Below are positions 6,484 to 14,014 of a stretch of DNA of 23,239 nt, in pieces; positions within the stretch are counted from its first letter, which is position 1, and each line of letters starts with the position of its first letter. A program made the position numbers and the translations under genes. This DNA comes from a virus. The stretch lies in IMG/VR virus record IMGVR_UViG_3300034103_000598, positions 1 to 23,239 of that record. One strand, given 5' to 3'. The notes under the pieces were generated by a model that made no database searches, was not told the DNA's origin, and saw nothing but the letters and a program-made list of their open reading frames with translations.

Positions 6484-6873
6484 CTAAGAGTATAATCCGT
6501 TCATTCCTCCTAACTCAACCGCATTTGCCTGAACAACGACCTGTCCATTTAAACCTGTCCAAATAGGATGAGGAGTCGATACCGAATTTACGGTTGATCC
6601 TGTCCCACAAGGACAACATATAACACAAGCTTCATATGGTGTTCCTGCAGTTATAAAAGTTGTGATAGTTTGTAAACAAGGTCCACAACCACTATATTGT
6701 GTCATTGCGGAAAAATTTGGTGTTCCTTGTGATGCTTGTACAACTGTACCACATATAATTTGCCCATTAGCACCACTGAAAGCCCAAGTTTGACCTGGAC
6801 TTAAAGTTTCTTCTCCCGATTCACCAAGAACGTATTCTTCATCAGTACATAAAAGTATTTGGAATGTTGACAT
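6484..6873 (-). CDS. Cys-rich small protein, probably virion-associated
   Basis: A 129-residue, Gly/Thr-rich, probably all-beta protein with eight cysteines (9, 41, 63, 66, 83, 86, 87, 89), including CGPC and CVICCPC. The family is not recognised. Beta-rich composition, a candidate late promoter 12 nt upstream and its place between virion genes suggest a small structural protein such as a tail, fibre or decoration component. The clustered Cys could bind zinc or form disulfides once outside the cell. There is no signal peptide. It is followed after 2 nt by the internal-protein gene at 6481, so both are likely on one transcript. Confidence 0.7.
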   Translation of the reverse strand: MSTFQILLCTDEEYVLGESGEETLSPGQTWAFSGANGQIICGTVVQASQGTPNFSAMTQYSGCGPCLQTITTFITAGTPYEACVICCPCGTGSTVNSVSTPHPIWTGLNGQVVVQANAVELGGMNGLYS

Positions 6874-6885
6874 GTCTTTTTTATA

Positions 6886-6893
6886 TATAAATA
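6886..6893 (-). promoter_or_regulatory. Candidate late promoter box
   Basis: Minus-strand TATTTATA (6893 to 6886), 12 nt before the ATG at 6873, in the 25-bp gap between two virion genes. Confidence 0.5.
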
Positions 6894-6898
6894 CTTCT

Positions 6899-8365
6899 TT
6901 ATTCTACTTTCTCATTTACGATTTGGAAATTTATTTGTTGTTTGTAAACATTTACCTGACCAGATGTCGTAACTTTTAAATCTACAAAGTACTCATTAGG
7001 TATTTTATCTCTCATATCAAAAATAAAATAGTACTCATTAGGTGTTCTATTCAAATTAGTCCAATCCTGAACTATAACCTCAGTTTGACCTTCTCTAACA
7101 TAAACTCTGTATTGTCCATCAACATTTGGGAGTTGTTTGTTTGTCGTATACGCCTGTTTGATAATAACACCAACTTTTCTAATTTCAGTATTTAGAATCT
7201 TTTCGTTTTGTTTTAATCCATAATAAGTAAACCCATATTGGGCAGGATCGTTTGTATTTGTACCAATTTGTACAGATCTTTTAGTTGGGTAAACGGTAAA
7301 TTCATTTATTTCATTTGGTAATGAAAAACCATTTAATTTTATGTTTGACCAAGTATCTGTGAATAAACATGGAGTTTTATAACCGATAAGTGGTGGTATT
7401 GTTATTTCATAAACCCCCTTAGTTCTTTGACAAGATGGTAAATTAATCAAACCTGTAATAGGAGTTCCTGAAGAATCAGAAATAGTGACTAAAGGCGGAA
7501 TATCTAAATTTTTAAAGTCACCGTCCTCATAAACATATAAGTAAAGTTTGTTTACGGTTCCCAATGTAAAGTTATTTCTGTCGTCTTCGATTAGATCGTT
7601 GTATGTTGTTAGTAGGTATGGCTCGTAAAATGTTTGTGTGTGTCTTGTAAAGAAACCTACAGAATACGATCCTACAGTACCTATTAAATTTTCAACTTCA
7701 GGTAAATAAGCAATACCCCAACCTGAAGGGTTAACAATTCCACCGATCAACAAATCATTAATTTCGTCAGTCATATCAAATTCAATATCTTCATTACCAA
7801 ATTCAAAATGTTGTATATCTACTATTGTTAATCCTGAAAAAGGTACTGGACCTAAATTCATGTTATTGTAGATTCCTGCTTGTTCCCAAGTATCTATAGT
7901 TGTGGTTTGATACCAGTTTGATGGCCTATTTGAATACGCTCTATTAGGACCCAATCCATCAGGAATATCATAAAAATCATAACCAACGCCTTCATCCCAA
8001 TATTGTGGTTGGTTAGGGTCTAAATCTCTCGGGGGTATTCTAAATAAAATTAAATCAAATGATGTTGCTCTAAGACTACCATCAGGCATAGATGTATTTA
8101 ATAAATCTTCACTAAATGAAGATGTGTTAGTCATTTTGAGTATATGTCTAGTATTATCAGTACACCCTGTTGAAATAATCCCTGTTGCCAATTTTTCTCT
8201 TAGAAGTGTTAAATCTAAGTCAAAAATAAAACGAGAATATCCTATTGGATTTACTAAACCACCATCTCCATAATATAGTTGCATAACAGGATTTCTTCCT
8301 GTGTTTACATAACTGTTAAAAACTATGGTGTTGTTTCTACTGAAATAAGAATTATTAATTGACAT
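6899..8365 (-). CDS. Beta-rich putative virion protein (adhesin or baseplate component)
   Basis: A 488-residue protein rich in Asn, Thr, Tyr and Gly, with the alternating pattern of beta structure and no membrane segment. The N-terminal half (about 1-235) has features reminiscent of DNRLRE-type jelly-roll domains: Y-S-R-F-I-F-D-L-D-L, then a L-x-L-F-R-I-P strand, a W-Y-Q-T-T-T-I-D-T-W segment and I-E-F-D-M-T-D-E-I-N-D-L-L followed by G-W-G-I-A-Y-L-P. That resemblance is weak and by eye. The C-terminal half looks like several Ig-like beta domains. It has its own candidate late promoter and lies downstream of the gp5-like gene, so a peripheral baseplate or receptor-binding role is plausible but not proven. 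Confidence 0.7.
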   Translation of the reverse strand: MSINNSYFSRNNTIVFNSYVNTGRNPVMQLYYGDGGLVNPIGYSRFIFDLDLTLLREKLATGIISTGCTDNTRHILKMTNTSSFSEDLLNTSMPDGSLRATSFDLILFRIPPRDLDPNQPQYWDEGVGYDFYDIPDGLGPNRAYSNRPSNWYQTTTIDTWEQAGIYNNMNLGPVPFSGLTIVDIQHFEFGNEDIEFDMTDEINDLLIGGIVNPSGWGIAYLPEVENLIGTVGSYSVGFFTRHTQTFYEPYLLTTYNDLIEDDRNNFTLGTVNKLYLYVYEDGDFKNLDIPPLVTISDSSGTPITGLINLPSCQRTKGVYEITIPPLIGYKTPCLFTDTWSNIKLNGFSLPNEINEFTVYPTKRSVQIGTNTNDPAQYGFTYYGLKQNEKILNTEIRKVGVIIKQAYTTNKQLPNVDGQYRVYVREGQTEVIVQDWTNLNRTPNEYYFIFDMRDKIPNEYFVDLKVTTSGQVNVYKQQINFQIVNEKVE

Positions 8366-8377
8366 TTATCTTTTATT

Positions 8378-8385
8378 TATAAATA
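8378..8385 (-). promoter_or_regulatory. Candidate late promoter box
   Basis: Minus-strand TATTTATA (8385 to 8378), 12 nt before the ATG at 8365 and starting directly after the TGA of the gp5-like gene. The longer match GATATTTATAAATA also contains the T4-orientation octamer TATAAATA. Confidence 0.5.
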
Positions 8386-9936
8386 TCAATTAATTCGAAT
8401 ATTTTGATTTAATATCGAATTGTCAGCGTCTTGTAGAATTTTGTAGATTTCTTCTAATTTAGTCCCATCAACTCCGATTGGAATTGGAGCTTCATTTATG
8501 TTGTGTACGTGTGCCCCTAAAAAGTCCACTATTAATTTTAAAAGTTTCATTAGCTCATTTCCTCTAACCATAGGATCAGTGTTTTGCAAAATGTTCTCAG
8601 TAAAATATGGTTGTGGTATACCATATAAAGTTTCTTTAGGCTCCAACATAATTTTTCTTTTCGAAGGTATGTCAGATTTATGTGATAATAAATATAAAAA
8701 GTCTGCGGCAACTGTTCCGTAAGAAACAGGATTAGGGTTATATGTATTTTGCCTTAATGTTTCTGTTTCAGGTGTCAATTGTTGACCAACAACATTTTTA
8801 GCCCAAACTAAAACACTACCAAATTGTCTATCTGATGGTAATAATTTTACTTTAGTAAAGAAGTTGTTAACCATATTGAAATCTGTAGATCCTGTTGAAC
8901 TTAATTTGTCAATATTATTTTTTGTTGGTCTAAAATAGAATGGGAATTGACTTGAGATCCTCAAATCATTATCAAAAGGAAATTGTTCATACCCTTGAAT
9001 ATTAATTTTTCCTTCATTCAACCCATTTATAAATTGATTTATAATTTTTACTCCCTCATCTAAAGTTTTTCCTGTAAATACTAAAGTATACTCAGGTCCA
9101 CTTTTATATTGATCTAACGGGGTATCCATATAGATTTCACTAGTTTTAGTTTTGTCTTTAGGTAATAATGAATATAGACTTATATTACCGTTATAAAACG
9201 TAGATCCTGTAACACCACCACCTGAAGTATTTCCAGTAATAGTTACTTGATTGGTAACTTCCCACTCAATTAATTTTTTAACTAATTGAGGTTTATTTTT
9301 TAGAATTGTTTTTTTAATAGGATCTTTTTCAACTCTCTCTAAATCAAAATTTGATATTTGTAAAAACCCTCGATTTAATCTTGGTGTTGGTAGATTAAAT
9401 CCTGCGGTTTGGGTTGGTATGTTCTTACCTGCTCTCACTAAAACCTCATCCTGTTTTACAATAACGTCTGCGGTTCCTCTACCTAATAACGCATTATCAC
9501 CAGGTTCAGGATAAATACCTTTTGCCTGACCTTTGATTTCAAAACTTATAGGATCTTTAATATTGTTAGCTTGCTTCAAAAATACACCACTAGCCAACAT
9601 TGACTCAGAGTTATGCCAATTTTCGTAAAAATTGTTCTGAGGTCTTGTTATAGGACCCTGAATGTAGAATTTAGTGTTATCTACAACATAATCTTTATTA
9701 TAGTAAAAAATGTGAATATACTCCTCAACTTTAGGTACTTGACTCACATAATAAGGTAACAAAGGTAAATAAATCAAAGGATCTCTTTCAGTCCAAATAT
9801 CCTTTTCAGGGTTCCAATTAGTAGGTAATACATCGGCCTCAACTTGATCTATTGGTAAAGCTCTAATTCTTCCTAACATTAAAGGATCTTGATTGTTAAT
9901 TACATAACCTTGAAATATTATCTTTTGTTCACTCAT
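8386..9936 (-). CDS. Baseplate hub protein with OB-fold (T4 gp5-like, without lysozyme)
   Basis: A 516-residue protein. Residues 1-95 match the OB-fold N-terminal domain of T4-type gp5 proteins: G-Y-V-I-N-N-Q-D-P-L-M-L-GRIRA, then a hydrophobic P-x-V-E-E-Y-I-H-I-F-Y-Y strand and a Y-I-Q-G-P end. At 151-170 is LGRGTADVIVKQDEVLVRAG, a segment I associate with phage hub proteins of this type. In T4, gp5 forms the central trimer of the baseplate below the tail tube, with a lysozyme domain in the middle; no lysozyme-like sequence is visible here. The C-terminus holds a G-A-H-V-H-N motif like those of gp5/VgrG-related proteins. It overlaps the upstream 77-residue gene by 1 nt. Assignment is by motif recall and so moderate. 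Confidence 0.7.
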   Translation of the reverse strand: MSEQKIIFQGYVINNQDPLMLGRIRALPIDQVEADVLPTNWNPEKDIWTERDPLIYLPLLPYYVSQVPKVEEYIHIFYYNKDYVVDNTKFYIQGPITRPQNNFYENWHNSESMLASGVFLKQANNIKDPISFEIKGQAKGIYPEPGDNALLGRGTADVIVKQDEVLVRAGKNIPTQTAGFNLPTPRLNRGFLQISNFDLERVEKDPIKKTILKNKPQLVKKLIEWEVTNQVTITGNTSGGGVTGSTFYNGNISLYSLLPKDKTKTSEIYMDTPLDQYKSGPEYTLVFTGKTLDEGVKIINQFINGLNEGKINIQGYEQFPFDNDLRISSQFPFYFRPTKNNIDKLSSTGSTDFNMVNNFFTKVKLLPSDRQFGSVLVWAKNVVGQQLTPETETLRQNTYNPNPVSYGTVAADFLYLLSHKSDIPSKRKIMLEPKETLYGIPQPYFTENILQNTDPMVRGNELMKLLKLIVDFLGAHVHNINEAPIPIGVDGTKLEEIYKILQDADNSILNQNIRIN

Positions 9937-10169
9937 TAAATTTTAGTTCTTTCAGTATATTCTTTATGTAAAACATTATAGGTATTTTCTAATGCATCTA
10001 AATGGTGTGTGAGTTTTATTATAGATTCTTTAGTTACTTTGTGGTCTTCATTAATAAATTCCATTGCGATTTGAAGATCTCTATTTGATCTTTCTTTATG
10101 TTCTTTTATTATCAATAAAACCTCGTTAGCTTTGATTCTTTTTTCGTCAATGTTAAATGAACTTTCCAT
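9936..10169 (-). CDS. Hypothetical small coiled-coil protein
   Basis: A 77-residue, highly charged, almost wholly helical protein with heptad-like spacing of Leu, Ile and Val (KANEVLLIIKEHKE, then SIIKLTHHLDALENTYNVLH). It overlaps the upstream 639-residue gene by 17 nt and the downstream hub gene by 1 nt, so translation is probably coupled. The family is unknown; chaperone or small tail-assembly component are possibilities from context only. Confidence 0.7.
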   Translation of the reverse strand: MESSFNIDEKRIKANEVLLIIKEHKERSNRDLQIAMEFINEDHKVTKESIIKLTHHLDALENTYNVLHKEYTERTKI

Positions 10170-12072
10170 ATGCGTCTTTTGGGATTGTTACACCAGCCGG
10201 TGTTATAGTTAATGGACCAATACCGATAGCGACTTTTCCATTCTCCTCAACTTCTTGTGCGTTACCATCAATCATCGCTTTAATTGATGCTAAAAATTTA
10301 TTCGGACTCCCGTCAGGCATAGGACCTGTTGGGACACCTATTTCTTGTAAATTTTGAACAGTATTTAAGAATGACCTTGTTGGTGAGTATCCGTCAAGTA
10401 GTTTGGCGGATAATAAAAGTGGTAGTGGTAAATCTCCTCCTTTTTCTGCCAATTTATCTAACCTTTTTTTAATACCAATATTAAGTAATTGAAGTAGTTC
10501 ATCTAAAACACTTTTACAATCTCTAAAATCTTTAGTGATTACTGCCAATCCTGGTATAATTGCGACAATCGCTAAAACCATCCTATAACGTTTTCTTGTC
10601 TTTTCATCGTTGATATCTTGAAGTAACAATTTTACTAATGCTTTGACTTCTTTTTTTAATTCATTGAAAACTTCTTTTGTAAAAATCGCCACAACTTTAG
10701 TCATGAATTCATTAAAAAATGTTCTGAATTTTTTTTGGAAATCTTCAATGTTTGAAACCTGTTTATAAAACGGTTGGTCGAACATTGCCGCTATCGTCAT
10801 AATTGGTAAAACATTTTTTGGTGATAAAACAGTATTGACTAAAGCTTTTAAAAATTGTTCAAAAAAACCTTCATCCAACGATAGTTTAAATCCGTCATCT
10901 AATGTTGGGTAGATTATTCCTGATGCCGCCTCAATCTCATTTAAATCTGAAGTATCTTCATTAAATTGTAAATTATCTAATGCCGTTAGCGTCGCTTCTA
11001 AATTTAAAGGAACTTTGATGTTATCACATTCCTCAAATTCTACAACACCCAATTTTATGTCTGAAATACTTTGTTCTATAATTCTTAAATCAATATCGTT
11101 AAATTCATAAAATGACTCATCAACATTATCAACTTCAGATACTTTAGATGATGCCCCCACATTAATTTCTTTATTGGAGTCAGAACAAAGACCAAGTATT
11201 CTTTGCATGATTAATAAAGTTTTTTGGATGGTTTGTATTTTTAAAAATCCATCACCTCTACCAAATGAAATTACACCAGTAACATAATCCGTTAGATTTG
11301 CAAAGAATTGTTTGTAATCCAATATATCTATTGATTCGTAATAATCCGCTAAAAAAATATCAACAGCCGGAAGACCTACTCTTGTACTTATGTCAACTTT
11401 GAAGGTTGGTTCATTTACGGGTAGTAATGTTATTGGATCCGTGTAGGTTTCTATATATGTAACATTAAATAAATTTTGGTTTGATTTACCTCTATATGGG
11501 GATCCAGCAACTGCCTGATAAGGTTGGTTTAAATTTTGAGTTCTTTGGTAAAGTTCTCTATTCATTGAGAATGGAAAATCGTTATACTGAATAGGTTTTT
11601 GTTCGTAGAAAAATTTACCAATTTTATCGTCAGGACCCAATTCAAAAGACCCAAACAAATCGACACACCTTACTGGAACATAGTATGTTGATGGTATTGT
11701 AGTCATCGTATTACTACAACCCAAGGCGTTTATTGCTTCCTCAATTAAAATTGTTTTAAGTTGTGGTTTAATCTTCTTTAAAGAATTTAAAAATATTCTT
11801 TTGATCAATTTATCGGTTTCAAGACCAGAACCTTTAGTTTCTTTTAGTTGTTTGATTAATTCTTGTAAAAAACTTTTGGCATTTGAGGTATGTTTTTTTC
11901 TCCACTTATTATAATCTGTAAGTGGTTGAGATAAAAATTTATTTGCGGTTTCTTGAGAACTACCCGCTTTCTTTTTTAAGCTTTCGTAACTTTTTTTATA
12001 TTCTTTATAAGTTTTATAAACACCTGTTTTGTTACTTGCTTTTTTTAAATCTTCATTAATATCGACAGCCAT
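10153..12072 (-). CDS. Large hypothetical protein of the tail/baseplate cluster
   Basis: A 639-residue protein that I cannot assign to a family. Residues 1-110 are strongly basic and helical. About 115-300 is mixed, with YYVPVRCVDLFGSFELGP and several aromatic residues. About 300-390 is acidic. About 400-515 contains hydrophobic helices, one of them (about 498-513, MVLAIVAIIPGLAVIT) long enough to cross a membrane. The C-terminus is Gly/Pro-rich (GPMPDGSPNKF) and ends in a beta-like G-K-V-A-I-G-I-G-P-L-T-I-T. It lies between a gp5-like gene and a small coiled-coil gene in one tight unit, so a virion or tail-assembly role is likely. The hydrophobic helix could insert into the host membrane during DNA delivery. 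These roles are guesses from context. Confidence 0.7.
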   Translation of the reverse strand: MAVDINEDLKKASNKTGVYKTYKEYKKSYESLKKKAGSSQETANKFLSQPLTDYNKWRKKHTSNAKSFLQELIKQLKETKGSGLETDKLIKRIFLNSLKKIKPQLKTILIEEAINALGCSNTMTTIPSTYYVPVRCVDLFGSFELGPDDKIGKFFYEQKPIQYNDFPFSMNRELYQRTQNLNQPYQAVAGSPYRGKSNQNLFNVTYIETYTDPITLLPVNEPTFKVDISTRVGLPAVDIFLADYYESIDILDYKQFFANLTDYVTGVISFGRGDGFLKIQTIQKTLLIMQRILGLCSDSNKEINVGASSKVSEVDNVDESFYEFNDIDLRIIEQSISDIKLGVVEFEECDNIKVPLNLEATLTALDNLQFNEDTSDLNEIEAASGIIYPTLDDGFKLSLDEGFFEQFLKALVNTVLSPKNVLPIMTIAAMFDQPFYKQVSNIEDFQKKFRTFFNEFMTKVVAIFTKEVFNELKKEVKALVKLLLQDINDEKTRKRYRMVLAIVAIIPGLAVITKDFRDCKSVLDELLQLLNIGIKKRLDKLAEKGGDLPLPLLLSAKLLDGYSPTRSFLNTVQNLQEIGVPTGPMPDGSPNKFLASIKAMIDGNAQEVEENGKVAIGIGPLTITPAGVTIPKDAYGKFI

Positions 12073-12079
12073 ATAAAAA

Positions 12080-12466
12080 TTATTTTTTCATTTTATAGGT
12101 CCCATCATTGTTGATGTCTTTTTGAAGTAGACTTTGAATTGCAACGTCATCCATGTCTAAATCAGAGAGAGTGAAATCCTGTTCTTTATCCGTAGATTTT
12201 TGCCACATTGTAGATTGTAATTTTGAAAGGGTTAATTTTTTTTCAACACAGTCATTAATTATTTTTTGTTGTTTTTCAATTACAGGACCAATAAGAGTCA
12301 TGTCCTCAGGTTCCTTCATCATTGTCAACATTTTGTTTTGGATTCTAATCGCGGTGTTTCTTTGTTCTACTAATTCATTGTAGATTTCTTGCATCAAAGA
12401 TAACATTGACTCTTTTGATAAATTTATCTCTTTTTTCGGTGGTCTTGGCATACTAGTAAATATCAA
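12080..12466 (-). CDS. Hypothetical helical protein coupled to the late sigma gene
   Basis: A 128-residue protein, mainly a Met/Glu/Lys-rich coiled coil (about 20-90) with an acidic, probably disordered C-terminal part (LSDLDMDDVAIQ). The ATG at 12466 is chosen because it forms a 4-bp ATGA overlap with the stop of the sigma-factor gene, a typical coupling arrangement. The ATG at 12451 (MPRPPKKEINL) is the alternative and would remove five residues. The family is not recognised. It is the first gene of the structural stretch after the sigma factor, 7 nt before the 639-residue gene. Confidence 0.7.
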   Translation of the reverse strand: MIFTSMPRPPKKEINLSKESMLSLMQEIYNELVEQRNTAIRIQNKMLTMMKEPEDMTLIGPVIEKQQKIINDCVEKKLTLSKLQSTMWQKSTDKEQDFTLSDLDMDDVAIQSLLQKDINNDGTYKMKK

Positions 12467-13209
12467 TCTTTCAGTAATTCTTGAACTAAATCAAAATATA
12501 ACTTTTTATATTTTTTAATAGAATTTCTTATTTCTTTGGTAGATAAATTAGTCATTTCTCTCAATTCAAAAAGGATAAGATTCTTATTAAACTTGTTGTT
12601 ACTTGATTCGTGAAAAATTTGGTTATAGTTTTCAAATAAGTCATAAATCGCAGAACCTAATTTATGTTCTTGATCATTAGTCTCATTATTATCTAAATTA
12701 TCTTTCAGCCTCTCAAGAAACTTTTTTATAATTGTTTCAGAACTTAATTCGTCATTATCAATAAAATATGACATTTCAGCTCTATTGGAAAGATCAGATG
12801 AAATATCTTCGTAAGATATTTTTCTATTCATTTCTTTTTGATCTTTCATTATTTGACCCATCAAATAATTTTTACAGATCGTCCCAAAGTATGAGTATGC
12901 TTTCTTCTCTTTAGAAGGTTTAAATTTCTCAATCTTTGTCATAAGAAAAGAATGTGTATCTACGTGTATTTCTTCGTAGTTCATATCCTTCCTGTACAAT
13001 TTATATCTTCTAATAATTGAAGATATCATTTTATCTAAAGGTTCTTTCAAAAATTCGTTATATATTTTGTTTCTTTCTTCATAAGTTTCGGCGATTAAAA
13101 ACATTTTAACCGCCGTCTCTTCTCGTTCATCAAAATAATTATTAACTTTTGGTTTTCTTCCTTTCTTCTTCTTTTCTGTTAAAACTTCAGTTTCATTGTT
13201 TACCATCAA
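12463..13209 (-). CDS. Late-transcription sigma factor (T4 gp55-like)
   Basis: A 248-residue protein resembling the diverged sigma70-region-2 protein gp55 that directs T4 RNA polymerase to late promoters. The core is about 55-135: L-D-K-M-I-S-S-I-I-RRYKLYRKDMNYEE, then D-T-H-S-F-L-M-T-K-I-E-K-F-K-P-x5-AYSYFGTICKNYLMGQI, then KDQKEMNRKISYED. T4 gp55 has the same order (F-D-x4-NPHAYITQACFNAF, then KKERKEVAKKYSYF). No region 4 is seen, as in gp55. The start has a basic stretch (KKKKGRKPK, residues 13-21) like an AT-hook, absent from T4 gp55. The C-terminus ends in a hydrophobic-acidic helix (YKKLYFDLVQELL) that could match the gp55 clamp-binding tail. It overlaps its upstream GT2 gene and its downstream neighbour by ATGA. 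Confidence 0.8.
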   Translation of the reverse strand: MMVNNETEVLTEKKKKGRKPKVNNYFDEREETAVKMFLIAETYEERNKIYNEFLKEPLDKMISSIIRRYKLYRKDMNYEEIHVDTHSFLMTKIEKFKPSKEKKAYSYFGTICKNYLMGQIMKDQKEMNRKISYEDISSDLSNRAEMSYFIDNDELSSETIIKKFLERLKDNLDNNETNDQEHKLGSAIYDLFENYNQIFHESSNNKFNKNLILFELREMTNLSTKEIRNSIKKYKKLYFDLVQELLKD

Positions 13210-14012
13210 ATATTTTGTGGTTCATAATTTATATCTCTTTCGTTTTTGAAAAAATATTCTTTTTTGGCCGACTCAATCCAAAACCTTGCTTCGTCTTGAT
13301 CTAATCTGTCGTCACCATTTTTGTAATTCCAAAATATAGATCCTTCTCTTAAATTCATGTGTTTATAACCAATACGAGGTATTGTCATAATTTTTACTGA
13401 ATTGTGGGTAAGTCTTAAAAATAATTCATATCCGAAAGTAAGTTTAATGTTAGACTTAATACCACCAACTTCTTGGTATTTTTCTTTTTTGAAAACCATA
13501 CCAGATGTTTGAAAATTTTGATATGTTTGTAATGTTTCATTTGTCAAAATTCCCATATCTGTTGATACGTTTGCCGCGAAAGTTGCCTCATTAGTGAACC
13601 CTGCGAAAACTAATTTATCATCAACGTCAACAACGATTGGTAAAAAAGCATCTACATCTTTATAAATATCCATATATTTAGTTGCGTTTTTGAACCAAAT
13701 ATTTGAATACTCGTCATCAAACTCGGCGATTGAGCACCATTCTGATTTTGCTAACTCGACACCTCTATTCACTTGTTTTGCAAAATTAGGTTCTTCATCC
13801 CAAACCTCATTAACAACTGTCAATCCACTAAATTCATAATTGTTTACGAAGTTAGTTAAATAATCTTCAGAACCATGAACAATAATTAATTCATTTAAAT
13901 AATCACCTTGATTTCTGATTGATTGGATACACTTATCAAAGAACTCTTTGAAGTCTATCGCTTTACCCGATTTAATAGGTAAAATAACTGATATTTTATT
14001 TTCGATACTCAT
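13206..14012 (-). CDS. Family 2 (GT-A) glycosyltransferase
   Basis: A 268-residue inverting GT-A transferase of the GT2 type. The first strand ISVILPIKSG (7-16) is followed by the CIQSIRNQ helix, ELIIVHGSED, the N-F-A-K-Q-V-N-RGVELAKSEW helix and EFDDEYS (97-103), the D-D of which is the metal-nucleotide-sugar site. Donor and acceptor cannot be read from sequence. No membrane segment is present, so it acts in the cytoplasm. It begins 2 nt after the GT-B gene and ends in an ATGA overlap with the sigma gene. Together with the GDP-fucose genes upstream it points to a phage-encoded glycan or to glucosylation-like modification of DNA or virion protein. Confidence 0.85.
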   Translation of the reverse strand: MSIENKISVILPIKSGKAIDFKEFFDKCIQSIRNQGDYLNELIIVHGSEDYLTNFVNNYEFSGLTVVNEVWDEEPNFAKQVNRGVELAKSEWCSIAEFDDEYSNIWFKNATKYMDIYKDVDAFLPIVVDVDDKLVFAGFTNEATFAANVSTDMGILTNETLQTYQNFQTSGMVFKKEKYQEVGGIKSNIKLTFGYELFLRLTHNSVKIMTIPRIGYKHMNLREGSIFWNYKNGDDRLDQDEARFWIESAKKEYFFKNERDINYEPQNI

Positions 14013-14014
14013 AA

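Noticed and set aside
8498-8722. Plus-strand open frames within minus-strand genes (also 6220-6420, 10157-10357, 12153-12383, 14945-15307, 19499-19702, 20987-21256, 22650-22859)
   Set aside because: Antisense shadows of well-supported genes, without promoter, family resemblance or sensible composition.
12452-12462. GATATTTACTAG as a further late promoter before the 128-residue protein
   Set aside because: Differs from the octamer at two places, lies only 3 nt from the alternative ATG, and the gene is already coupled to the sigma gene by an ATGA overlap.
13658-13670. Minus-strand TATTTATA inside the GT2 gene
   Set aside because: It is the codons for D-I-Y-K, with an ATG 3 nt on; no gene start follows at the expected spacing.
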